Source of the DNA: Wigglesworthia glossinidia
GTDB taxonomy: Bacteria > Pseudomonadota > Gammaproteobacteria > Enterobacterales > Enterobacteriaceae
Length of the DNA stretch: 64,000 nucleotides
Assembly: GCA_030827005.1 (NCBI GenBank)
Contig: JAVBJL010000007.1
Span: 1 to 64,000, forward strand
Direction: 5' to 3'
The position numbers and the translations under genes were made by a program. Below the pieces are notes generated by a model. It was not told the origin of the DNA. It saw nothing but the letters and a program-made list of their open reading frames with translations, and ran no database searches. This document shows, piece after piece, positions 50,501 to 58,808 of the stretch (position 1 is the first letter of the stretch; each line of letters begins with the position of its first letter).

Positions 50501-50814
50501 CACTTTCTGATACAGTAACGCGTGTGGTATTGCATGTACCAGCTCCATCGGAATCAAACATTGAAAAAATTTCTAGTATTTTAGTACAAGCTGCTAGTCG
50601 TTGTCCTTTAGTGTTAGATTTTCCTATACCAGAAGCATTTTTAGTAGATATCCAAAAAGGATTACCTTTATTTGAACTACGTATATATGCTGCTGAAATG
50701 AGTCATCGCATGCCATTAAGGCATCAAGTAAATAAGTTAATTTTAGATTGTTATCGTGAACATGGAATTAGATTGCCATATCCTCCATTTCAATTAGTTC
50801 ATGAATATAAATAA
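47494..50814 (+). CDS. mscM: large mechanosensitive channel MscM (YjeP)
   Basis: This MscS-superfamily channel opens under membrane tension to release solutes. It is 1106 residues (E. coli 1107). A signal peptide (about 15-35, FRLFIFLVILLTFHAHS) is followed by a long periplasmic coiled-coil region (about 40-470), then about eleven membrane helices. The MscS core follows: WLAAALGVGLGFGLQEIFAN is the pore helix with its glycine/alanine pattern, then the beta domain (RIGDTVTIRS, NTRATTITDWDRKEIIVPN). Position after psd distinguishes it from MscK. Keeping such a large channel unshortened is striking in a reduced genome. Confidence 0.92.
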   Translation: MEFKIKNKYELICKYQKFRLFIFLVILLTFHAHSNIDFEESQIKKELQQIQNNNHISYQLDIMVSLQSALDFISESKLAIKKIKEYQKIIENFPTLIKEIQEEKKSKIMHYNDISTKFSAKELSQELLQVNNRLIILVNQLKQEEEQSRLISNSIMLLPHQQAEAKKELDNIDNYMHVLSKPNSLIEKAQLTNLRMKHMAKRLKIEELDLAQLSVNYRQELSRARIDLLKSQYNQIDQELQTLKNSLYNLRRQEFQKALHDAQQSSKDVNSLPKIIIIQFKKNYDLSLALNQQSQEMDAIALKQRQSTKEILQVRHALSTLIEQSQWLDESPILGEILRSQMSKLPDNPKSQRLNTNMVQVRVKRLYFEDLINKLSSEESNKKKIRSILKQEQFKIFEEQLRIQRDLLESLLIGCDSQILELTKLKVLYVQLSEAIKEVKEASHKYLFWVADTNYLTPSFILLIIQDLKKILNKDMLYQFFDAIQVVLISRNTLVLLFSVFLFWCFMLSSYKHYLSFLNRSSTQVGKVNQDRFYITLKNVFWSMLIAAPFPILWLSFGYGLRHTWLYPISVAIGEGMISTSFILWILLLCKYFSLPKGLFVIHFGWKMKQVRCALRYYTLSITTVVPLITVLISINNYSDREFMGSIGRLCFILICICLSLVTNSFKKAGLLLYLDDTGSSNNIINRSFWNCMIFAPIFAIISASFGYFSTTQALLARLETSLTIWLFLLIIYHIIRRWMFIQRRRIAFERAKQRRAEMLAQRARNTEEQMLSPSQLNEVAAEVDNKILDLDTISAKSLQLVRSILTLMALLSVILLWSELHSAFSFLENITLWDSTSKINGINNLQPITLNSIFIVILILIITTQMVRNLPALLELALLQHLNLTPGTGYAITTLTKYGLMLLGGLIGCSIVGMEWSKFQWLAAALGVGLGFGLQEIFANFVSGLIILFEKPIRIGDTVTIRSLTGSITKINTRATTITDWDRKEIIVPNKAFITEQFVNWSLSDTVTRVVLHVPAPSESNIEKISSILVQAASRCPLVLDFPIPEAFLVDIQKGLPLFELRIYAAEMSHRMPLRHQVNKLILDCYREHGIRLPYPPFQLVHEYK

Positions 50815-50832
50815 AAATTTTATATGTATTAA

Positions 50833-51806
50833 TTAGGCTGTTTCAATAGAAAATAGCATAACGTCTTGAATTTTTTTAGCACGTAATGCGATCATAATCA
50901 GTCTGTCTATCCCAATAGCAACACCTGAACAAAAAGGAATTCCGTGACGTATAGCGTTTAATAATTTTACATCAATTTTTTTTTCAGGAAATCCTTTTTT
51001 TTTACGTTGAAAATTATTAAAAACAAAACGCTTATATTGTTCTTCTGCATCTATTAATTCACAACAACCATTTGCTAATTCAATTCCACGATAATATAGT
51101 TCGAATCTTTCAGCAATTTTTTTATTTTTTGAGTATGTTGTAGACATACTACTTTGTAGTATGGGGAAATGATATACGAATATTGGAAATTTTTTTCCAA
51201 GATTCGGAGATATTTTATATTCAAATAAAATCTGCAACATTTCGTCTCTACTTATAGAATGAGCTTTACAATTAAAAATTGTAATTTTTTTAATAATTTT
51301 TCGTATTTTTTGTATCCTTTCTTGAAAAGGATCAATTCCAATGTATTTTAAAAATATTTGACGATACGATATAAAGTGAGATTTTTTTAATTTTGATATA
51401 ATCTTATGCAGAAAATTATCTACTTCATTCATTAAAGCAAACATGTCGTAATTCGGACGGTACCATTCTAGCATAGTAAACTCTGGGTTATGATATTGAC
51501 TAATTTCAGAATTTCTAAAACTTTTACAAATTTGAAATATACCTCCGAATTTAAATGCTAATAACCGTTTCATATGATGTTCTGGACTAGTAATTAAATA
51601 CAGTTTTTTTTTATTATTATATGATTTTAGATATGTTTTAAAAGAAGATAGATGCACATCATTAGATGTGTAATTACTTAATGATGGTGTATCTACTTCA
51701 ATCAAATTTTTTTCAAAAAAAAATTTCTAATTTTTCTGATAATTGTATTTCTTTTTATTAATGTGGTTTTAGAAATATTTGGTTTCCAAATATAAGATTT
51801 ATTCAT
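50833..51806 (-). CDS. epmA: EF-P lysine ligase EpmA, frame broken at a homopolymer
   Basis: EpmA attaches beta-lysine to EF-P, which helps ribosomes pass proline stretches. The ATG at 51806 begins MNKSYIWKPNISKTTLIKR, matching the family start. Sense U9 at 51723-51715 then shifts the frame after IRNFF. The rest (IEVDTPSLS, SPEHHMKRLLAF, FRNSEISQYHNPEFTMLEWY, CSGVAIGIDRL) reads on in another frame from a TTG at 51705. One more T would give 324 residues (E. coli 325). The segment 50833-51705 alone lacks the first class II helix. EpmB and EF-P are not in the window. Confidence 0.85.
51715..51723 (-). other. T9 homopolymer (sense) breaking the epmA frame
   Basis: Nine A on the plus strand give nine U in the message, at the FFF codons. 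Ten would keep the frame and align residue for residue with E. coli EpmA. Confidence 0.8.
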
Positions 51807-51915
51807 GTAGACTGTTGTTTAAATATAATTCGATCGGTTGATTTTAAAATAAATAGTTTATGTTTATTTTTTTATAATTTTAATTAGAAAATTAATAATG
51901 AATATTTTTAGAATT

Positions 51916-52428
51916 TTATTTGAAAATATATTTTTTAATTTTTTCAATCCAATTGTATAATCTTGATTCTGTTAATTCTGATTGTCTGTCTTCGTCTAGT
52001 GCTAATCCGACAAAGTATTTTTTATTAATTAACGCTTTAGATGCTTCAAATTTATATCCCATAGTAGAATGTTGTCCGACAATATGTGCATTATTTTTTA
52101 CTAAAATTTTATTTAATATTCCCATGGCATCACAGAAATATTCTGAATAATCTTCTTGGTCTCCGCATCCAAATATTGCTACTATTTTTTCGCTAAAATT
52201 TATTTTTTGTAAAGTCGGAAAAAAATCTTCCCAATCGCATTGGGGTTCGCCATAATACCATGTTGGTATGCCAAATATTAATTTATTATATTTTTCTATA
52301 TTTTCTTGAGAAGTATCTGAAATATCAAAAAGATCAGAATATTTCATACCTATTTTTTCCTGTATTTTTTTAGCAATAGCCGCCGTATTACCTGTATCGC
52401 TACCAAAAAAAATTCCAATAGATTTCAT
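51916..52428 (-). CDS. fldA: flavodoxin 1
   Basis: FldA is a small FMN electron carrier, essential in E. coli. It is 170 residues (E. coli 176). The phosphate-binding loop [11 protein letters not shown] (8-18) and the flavin loops [12 protein letters not shown] and [12 protein letters not shown] are conserved. It can supply electrons to radical-SAM enzymes, including BioB in this window, which makes it a functional partner of the biotin operon. The likely start has a weak upstream ribosome site (AGGAAA). Confidence 0.95.
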   Translation of the reverse strand: MKSIGIFFGSDTGNTAAIAKKIQEKIGMKYSDLFDISDTSQENIEKYNKLIFGIPTWYYGEPQCDWEDFFPTLQKINFSEKIVAIFGCGDQEDYSEYFCDAMGILNKILVKNNAHIVGQHSTMGYKFEASKALINKKYFVGLALDEDRQSELTESRLYNWIEKIKKYIFK

Positions 52429-52657
52429 ATATATTTCCTATAAAAATGTTATTAAAATAGTTTTATTTATATATTTTTTTAATTTCTTATACTGAATTTG
52501 TATATAAAATATTTTAATTATAATTTTATTTAAAAATTGGTTTAAATTTATAAAACTTTTCATGATCATAAGTCAAGAAAAATAATAAAATTTATAATAT
52601 ACATGTAAAATATTTAGTATAATTTTTAACATTAAAAATTTAAATTACATATTACCA

Positions 52658-54274
52658 ATGTTTTTAAAAACTTTAAAATTTGAAAAGAAGCAAAAAAAAT
52701 CAGACTTAATTTGCCCAAAAAAAATTATTAGACAATACTATTGTCAAATACCAGATAAAAATAATCCAATTAATCAAATTAAATTTGGAACTTCAGGATA
52801 TCGTGGCACTTCAGAAGAATTTACATTCAATGAAATGCATGTACTCGCAATTAGTCAAGCTATTGTTGAAGAAAGAAAAAAATTTGGAATATATGGTCCT
52901 TGTTTTCTCGGAAGAGATACTCATGTTTTATCTGAACCTGCTTTTTATTCCGTATTAGAAGTGTTAATTGCAAATAATATTGATGTTATTATACAATCAA
53001 ATAATGTATATATCCCTACTCCAGTAATTTCATATGCAATATTAAATTACAATAAAAAATATAAAGTGAAAGCAGATGGAATTATTATCACATCTTCTCA
53101 TAATCCTCCAGAATATGGAGGTATAAAATATAATATTTTTAATGGAGGTCCTGCAAATCTTTTTATTGCAAATAAAATAGAATTTAAAGCAAATAAAATT
53201 TTTAAACAAGATCTATCGAAAATAAAAAGAATTTCTTTACTTTACGCCAAACAAGTCGGTAAAATTCACGAATATGATTTAATACAAAAGTATGTTTTAA
53301 ATTTACATGACATAGTCGATATGCAAGCAATTTGTTCTTCTCAAGTCAATTTAGTCGTCGATCCTCTAGGAGGCGCAAGCTTATTGTGTTGGCAATTAAT
53401 AGAAGAACATTACAAATGTAATATTAAAATTATTAATACTAAAATAGACTATACTTTTCAATTTTTAAATTTAGATTATGATGGTATATTACGTATAGAT
53501 TGTACATCTAAGCCAGTATTAAAATATTTGCTTAAATTTTCTGATCAAGCAGATTTAGGATTTGCAAATGATCCAGACGGAGATAGACATGCAATTTTGA
53601 GTAAAAGACGCATTATACATCCAAATCATTATTTATCTATTGCAACATATTATTTGCTTAATAGCAGATTGCGTTGGAAAAGCAACATAGGAATAGGAAA
53701 AACTTATGTATCCAGCGCTATGATTGAAAAAATCACTCGATATTTTAATCGTAAATGTATTAACACGAAAGTAGGATTTAAATGGTTTTCAAATTTTTTA
53801 TTTAAAAAAATTTTAGGTTTTTGTATAGAAGAAAGTTCAGGGGGTAGTTTTTTACGTTTTAATGGACATCCATGGTCAACTGATAAAGACGGGATAGTAA
53901 TGTGTTTATTAGCGGCAGAAATTTTAGCACATACTGAAAAAAATTTAATAGAACACTATTATGAGCTAGAAAAGATGTTTGGCTATTTTTATTATAAACG
54001 TTATCAGTTAAAGTGTTTATATGAGAATACATATTTACAATCCAATATTGATATAAAAAAAATTCAATCTTGCATTGTTACTGAAGATAAAATAATTTTT
54101 TTTGTCATTATTTCTTTAGAAATATTTATTAAATTCAAAAAAGGCTGGATAGCTATGCGACCTTCTGGAACAGAAAAATTACATAGAATATATTGTGAAA
54201 GTTTTGTAGATACTATACATTTAAAAAAATTAAAAAAATCAGCAAGTAATATTTTGAATTTTATTTTTAATTAA
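52658..54274 (+). CDS. pgm: phosphoglucomutase
   Basis: Pgm interconverts glucose 1- and 6-phosphate. It is 538 residues (E. coli 546). The active serine lies in TSSHNPPEYGG (about 146-156), the metal loop in NDPDGDRHAI, the sugar loop in EESSGGSF, and the phosphate loop in MRPSGTEKLHRIY. Glucose 1-phosphate would feed nucleotide sugars for LPS, in keeping with LptF/G. It is near fldA, as in E. coli, but seqA is absent between them. Confidence 0.95.
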   Translation: MFLKTLKFEKKQKKSDLICPKKIIRQYYCQIPDKNNPINQIKFGTSGYRGTSEEFTFNEMHVLAISQAIVEERKKFGIYGPCFLGRDTHVLSEPAFYSVLEVLIANNIDVIIQSNNVYIPTPVISYAILNYNKKYKVKADGIIITSSHNPPEYGGIKYNIFNGGPANLFIANKIEFKANKIFKQDLSKIKRISLLYAKQVGKIHEYDLIQKYVLNLHDIVDMQAICSSQVNLVVDPLGGASLLCWQLIEEHYKCNIKIINTKIDYTFQFLNLDYDGILRIDCTSKPVLKYLLKFSDQADLGFANDPDGDRHAILSKRRIIHPNHYLSIATYYLLNSRLRWKSNIGIGKTYVSSAMIEKITRYFNRKCINTKVGFKWFSNFLFKKILGFCIEESSGGSFLRFNGHPWSTDKDGIVMCLLAAEILAHTEKNLIEHYYELEKMFGYFYYKRYQLKCLYENTYLQSNIDIKKIQSCIVTEDKIIFFVIISLEIFIKFKKGWIAMRPSGTEKLHRIYCESFVDTIHLKKLKKSASNILNFIFN

Positions 54275-54305
54275 TTATTTAATTTTATTTAAGCGAATAC
54301 ACACT

Positions 54306-55064
54306 ATGCATCATACTACTAATATAAATCTTGAATTTGATATCAATCAAAAATTAAGTAACAATTTAAAAATTAAAGATTATGCTTTTAATGGATTGCA
54401 AATAAAAGGTAAAAAAATTATAAAAACAGTAATTATCGGAGTGACTATATGTCAAGAATTAATAGAATTTGCTATATTGCAAAATGCAGATGCAATAATT
54501 GTGCACCATGGATTATTTTGGAACAACAATGACGAAATTCTATATGGAACAAGAAAAAGCAGGTTAAAAAAAATTTTAAAAAACAATATCAATCTTTATG
54601 CTTGGCATTTGCCATTAGATTTACATCCACAACTAGGAAATAATGCGCAATTTGCAAAATTACTATCTATTAATATCGATAAAATATTAAGACCATGTAT
54701 TTTTTTTGGTACAATAAATTATAAGATCGACTGCAGTCAATTTAAAATTTTATTAGAAAAAAAATTAAAACGTAAAATTTTACATTTTAATACAAAAAAT
54801 TCTTCGTCAGAAATTAAAAAAATAGCATGGTGTACAGGATCAGGTCATAAATTTTTTGAGACAGCAATTGAAGAAGGAATAGACGCATTTATTAGTGGAG
54901 AAGCATCTGAAAGCACAATATATATTGCACAAGAAAGATCTGTTCATTTTTACGAAGCAGGCCATCATGCTACTGAAATAGGAGGCGTTAAAGCATTGGG
55001 AAAATGGATAAAAAAAAAATACCAACTAAAAGTAATTTTTTTTGATTTTATGAATCCTATTTAA
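54306..55064 (+). CDS. ybgI: NIF3/YbgI-family metal-binding protein
   Basis: This 252-residue protein (E. coli 247) belongs to the YbgI family, which forms a toroidal hexamer with a dinuclear metal site. Metal ligands are visible in VHHGLFW, in AWHLPLDLHPQLGNN and in the C-terminal HFYEAGHHATE. The biochemical role is uncertain; the family is often labelled GTP cyclohydrolase I type 2 or linked to repair, without firm proof. It follows pgm by 31 bases and probably shares its transcript. Confidence 0.9.
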   Translation: MHHTTNINLEFDINQKLSNNLKIKDYAFNGLQIKGKKIIKTVIIGVTICQELIEFAILQNADAIIVHHGLFWNNNDEILYGTRKSRLKKILKNNINLYAWHLPLDLHPQLGNNAQFAKLLSINIDKILRPCIFFGTINYKIDCSQFKILLEKKLKRKILHFNTKNSSSEIKKIAWCTGSGHKFFETAIEEGIDAFISGEASESTIYIAQERSVHFYEAGHHATEIGGVKALGKWIKKKYQLKVIFFDFMNPI

Positions 55065-55506
55065 TTTATTTAAAAATTTTATATTTAAGAATATATTAAA
55101 TTAAAAAACTTATAATTTATTTTAATATGCAACTAAATTTTTTTATTTTCATGACGATAAATTAATATCTAATTTAATAAAAAGTCAATATCATATAATT
55201 TTAAATAAAATATTTGAATATAAAAAAATTAATACTATTAACTAACAATTAAAATTTAAGCATTGCGTTAATTTAATTAATTATAAAATAAAATATTTAA
55301 AACATAAAAAAATTCTTAATTAATAAAATTTTTATACGTATCTATTCAATAAAAATCACAAATAATATACTTAGTAAAATTAAAATTATCAAACAACTGA
55401 AATTTTATACAATCAAAATCGGTTGTGAAAAAATAAATAAAACTAAAAAGCTAGAATCATAGCTCCTTATTAATCGTCATAAAATAACGGATCCGAGAGG
55501 AAAACC
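55065..55506. other. spacer upstream of sdhC; gltA site
   Basis: In enterobacteria gltA lies here, divergent from sdhC. I see no citrate synthase motif on either strand and no open frame that resembles one. The sdh-suc promoter must lie in this interval, but no convincing -35/-10 pair stands out. A clear GAGAGG ribosome site precedes sdhC at 55494-55500. Confidence 0.6.
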
Positions 55507-55887
55507 GTGAAGAATAATAGACCTGTTAACTTAAATCTTTTTAGCATAAAACTCATAAAAACTGCGATAGCTTCTATATTACATAGAATATCCGGAATAA
55601 TTATTTTTCTATTTCTTTGGCTATTTATATATATTCTAGATTTATCTTTATATTCAGAACAAACATTCAATCTATTGCAGAAGTTTTTTAATGAAAATTT
55701 TATTTTTAAAGTTTTTTTATGGATAATTTCAACAGCGACTATTTATCATGCCATACTAGGAATTCGCCATATTTTAATTGATTTTAGTCTTTTAAAAGAA
55801 GATCTAAAAACTGCAAATATCACTGCAAATATAGCATTTTTATTCACTATAACAACTTCTATTCTGCTAGGGATATTTTTATGGTAA
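55507..55887 (+). CDS. sdhC: succinate dehydrogenase cytochrome b556 subunit
   Basis: SdhC anchors complex II and helps bind haem b and ubiquinone. The start is GTG at 55507, preceded by GAGAGG; the product MKNNRPVNLNLFSIK aligns with E. coli after four extra residues there. It is 126 residues with three membrane helices. The haem region is YHAILGIRHILIDF, with both conserved histidines. The HRISG motif near residue 30 is kept. It overlaps sdhD by 7 bases. Confidence 0.95.
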   Translation: MKNNRPVNLNLFSIKLIKTAIASILHRISGIIIFLFLWLFIYILDLSLYSEQTFNLLQKFFNENFIFKVFLWIISTATIYHAILGIRHILIDFSLLKEDLKTANITANIAFLFTITTSILLGIFLW

Positions 55888-56222
55888 AAAAAAGATCTTC
55901 TCTCGGATTGCCTGGAATTTATGAATGGCTACTGTTACGTATTTCTGGATTATTAATATTTTTATACATATTATGTATTTCTACATTTATAGTATATCAT
56001 GCGCCTATTAATTATATAAATTGGTCTTATTTTTTTAGTAAAAAAATAATAAAAATATTTACAATTGTAACAATTTTTTCGATTGCAATTCATGGGTGGA
56101 TAGGGATATGGCAAGTCATAACCGACTATGTTAAACCATTATTTATACGGATTGTAATACAAGTAATAGTATTTTTTATACTAATGTCTTATATATTATA
56201 CAGTTTTAAAATAATATTTTAG
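55881..56222 (+). CDS. sdhD: succinate dehydrogenase membrane anchor subunit
   Basis: SdhD is the second membrane anchor of complex II. It is 113 residues (E. coli 115) with three helices. The haem histidine and quinone tyrosine lie in IHGWIGIWQVITDYVKPL, the most conserved part. It overlaps sdhC by 7 bases and precedes sdhA by 9. The sequence before the first helix is short and basic. Confidence 0.95.
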   Translation: MVKKRSSLGLPGIYEWLLLRISGLLIFLYILCISTFIVYHAPINYINWSYFFSKKIIKIFTIVTIFSIAIHGWIGIWQVITDYVKPLFIRIVIQVIVFFILMSYILYSFKIIF

Positions 56223-56231
56223 GATTAAATA

Positions 56232-57998
56232 ATGAAAATCAAAAAAAAATATTTTGATGTTATCGTAATCGGAGCAGGTGGATCAGGAATGAGAGCGGCA
56301 TTGGAAATTACTAAGCACCATTCATCCTGTGCATTAATATCTAAAGTGTTTCCTACACGATCTCATACCGTATCCGCACAAGGAGGAATTACGGTAGCAC
56401 TTGGAAATACTCACGAGGACGATTGGCAATGGCATATGTACGATACTGTTAAAGGATCTGACTATATTGGAGATCAAGATGCCATCGAATATATGTGTCA
56501 ATCCGGACCAGAAGCAATTTTAGAACTAGAAAGAATGGGTCTGCCATTTTCTCGATCTAATAATGGTAAAATATATCAACGCGCTTTTGGCGGTCAATCC
56601 ATAAAATATGGAAAAAAACAAGCCTCACGTACAGCAGCAGCAGCAGATCGTACCGGACATGCATTGCTACATACCTTGTATCAACAAAATATAAAAAATA
56701 ACACAAAAATTTATTCTGAATGGTATGCGTTAGATTTAGTAAAAAACGAAGAAAACGCTATTGTTGGATGTACTGCGATATGTATATCAACCGGAAAAAT
56801 AGTATACTTCAATTCACGTATTACTTTGTTAGCAACTGGAGGAGCAGGAAGAATTTACCAATCTACAACAAATGCTTACATTAATACCGGAGACGGAATA
56901 GGGATGGCATTAAGAGCTGGCATTCCAGTGCAAGACATGGAAATGTGGCAATTTCATCCTACAGGTATTGCTGGCTCAGGAGTATTAGTAACAGAAGGAT
57001 GTCGAGGAGAAGGGGGGTATCTTTTAAATAAAGATGGAGAAAGATTTATGGAAAGATATGCGCCAAATGCAAAAGATTTAGCTAGTCGAGATATCGTATC
57101 ACGATCTATTATGATAGAAATATTAGAAAATAGGGGCTTTAATAATAATCTAGGTCCACATGTTAAACTAAAATTAGACCATTTAGGAGTAAATTTATTA
57201 AATGCACGTCTTCCAGGAATTTTAGAATTATCTCGTACCTTCGCTCATGTAGATCCTACAAAGGAACCAATACCTGTCATTCCAACTTGTCATTATATGA
57301 TGGGTGGAATACCTACTAAAATCACCGGACAAGTAATATCTATAAATGATAATAATGAAAATATAGAAATTCCAGGACTTTTTGCAATTGGAGAGAGTGC
57401 ATGTGTTTCAGTGCACGGAGCTAACCGTTTGGGCGGCAATTCTCTTTTAGATCTAATTGTATTTGGAAAATCATCAGGATTACAAATTAATAAATTATTA
57501 TCATCCGATTATTATCCTAAAAAAGCTAATTCAATGAATATTGAATATACAATTCGAAACTATTTAAAATGGAATAACTCAAAAGGAAACGAAAATCCTG
57601 AAAAAATAAAAAAAGAACTACAAAAATGCATGCAAAGCTACTTTTCTGTATTTAGAACGGAACAAACTATGCAACACGGATTATGTCAATTGAACGAATT
57701 AAAAGAGCGTTTGCTATATGCAAAATTGAATGATAAATCGACTCAATTTAATATAAATAGAATAGAATGTTTAGAATTAAATAATCTTATAGATGTATCT
57801 TTTGCAACCGCTTTTTCTGCCATCTTTCGTACAGAAAGCAGAGGAGCGCATCATCGTAATGATTTTCCAGAAAGAGACGATAAAAATTGGTTATGTCATA
57901 CATTATATTTTATTAAAAATAATATTATGAAAAAAAGAAATATCAATATGAAAACTAAATATAGACCGGCATTTCCACTTCAAAAAAGATCATACTAA
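56232..57998 (+). CDS. sdhA: succinate dehydrogenase flavoprotein subunit
   Basis: SdhA oxidises succinate to fumarate with covalently bound FAD. At 588 residues it equals E. coli. The FAD-binding [10 protein letters not shown] is near residue 14, and the FAD-linked His45 lies in [10 protein letters not shown]. Catalytic segments include QFHPTGI, the SRDIVSRS arginine region, and [10 protein letters not shown]. SdhE, needed for the flavin link, is encoded at 33069-33311. It is more conserved and less lysine-rich than its neighbours. Confidence 0.97.
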   Translation: MKIKKKYFDVIVIGAGGSGMRAALEITKHHSSCALISKVFPTRSHTVSAQGGITVALGNTHEDDWQWHMYDTVKGSDYIGDQDAIEYMCQSGPEAILELERMGLPFSRSNNGKIYQRAFGGQSIKYGKKQASRTAAAADRTGHALLHTLYQQNIKNNTKIYSEWYALDLVKNEENAIVGCTAICISTGKIVYFNSRITLLATGGAGRIYQSTTNAYINTGDGIGMALRAGIPVQDMEMWQFHPTGIAGSGVLVTEGCRGEGGYLLNKDGERFMERYAPNAKDLASRDIVSRSIMIEILENRGFNNNLGPHVKLKLDHLGVNLLNARLPGILELSRTFAHVDPTKEPIPVIPTCHYMMGGIPTKITGQVISINDNNENIEIPGLFAIGESACVSVHGANRLGGNSLLDLIVFGKSSGLQINKLLSSDYYPKKANSMNIEYTIRNYLKWNNSKGNENPEKIKKELQKCMQSYFSVFRTEQTMQHGLCQLNELKERLLYAKLNDKSTQFNINRIECLELNNLIDVSFATAFSAIFRTESRGAHHRNDFPERDDKNWLCHTLYFIKNNIMKKRNINMKTKYRPAFPLQKRSY

Positions 57999-57999
57999 A

Positions 58000-58740
58000 A
58001 TGAAAAAGAATACTAAAATCGTAATTTCTATTTATCGATACCATCCAGATAATTTACAATCGCCTAAAATGCAAAATTTTGATTATAATTTACAATCCAA
58101 TAAAGATCTAATGCTATTAGATGTTTTAATGGACCTAAAAGAACGTGATCCGACTTTAGTATTTCGTAAATCTTGTCGAGAAGGTGTATGTGGATCCGAT
58201 GGCATGAATATTAATGGAAAAAACGGTCTAGCGTGTATTACGCCAATTTCTAGTTTATTAAAAAATAATAAAAAAAAAGAAATTATCATACGTCCTCTTC
58301 CCGGTCTTCCAATAATTAGAGATCTTATTGTAGATATGACAGTATTTTTTAAGCAATACAAAAAAATAAAACCATATTTAATTAATAACCAAACAACACC
58401 AAAAAAAGAATATTTACAATCTCCAAAACAAAGGCAACTACTGGACGGAGTATACGAATGTATTTTATGTGCTTGTTGCTCCACTGCTTGTCCATCGTTT
58501 TGGTGGAATCCAGATAAATTTATTGGACCAGCAGGTTTATTATCTGCATACCGATTCTTAATAGATAATCGAGATACAGAAAAATCAGAAAGATTACAAA
58601 AATTAAATGATGCGTTTAGTGTTCTCAGATGTCATGGAATTATGAATTGCGTTTCTGTATGTCCAAAAAAATTAAATCCAACAAAAGCAATAGGGCATAT
58701 TAAAAATATGTTAATTAAAAAAACATTTTATAAAAGATAA
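58000..58740 (+). CDS. sdhB: succinate dehydrogenase iron-sulfur subunit
   Basis: SdhB passes electrons from FAD to ubiquinone through three clusters. The 2Fe-2S ligands lie in CREGVCGSDGMN and LAC (Cys59, Cys64, Asp67, Cys79), the 4Fe-4S in CILCACCSTACP, and the 3Fe-4S in CHGIMNCVSVCP. It is 246 residues (E. coli 238), a few longer at the N-terminus and in the linker. One base separates it from the sdhA stop. Confidence 0.97.
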   Translation: MKKNTKIVISIYRYHPDNLQSPKMQNFDYNLQSNKDLMLLDVLMDLKERDPTLVFRKSCREGVCGSDGMNINGKNGLACITPISSLLKNNKKKEIIIRPLPGLPIIRDLIVDMTVFFKQYKKIKPYLINNQTTPKKEYLQSPKQRQLLDGVYECILCACCSTACPSFWWNPDKFIGPAGLLSAYRFLIDNRDTEKSERLQKLNDAFSVLRCHGIMNCVSVCPKKLNPTKAIGHIKNMLIKKTFYKR

Positions 58741-58808
58741 TAATTATTAATAAATAATTTATTCGTCTTTATTCTGAATATTAGAATTATTAAATTGAAG
58801 GAATTGAA

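Noticed and set aside
55470..55670. Minus-strand open frame opposite sdhC
   Set aside because: It is a shadow of sdhC with no family resemblance, and it is not gltA.
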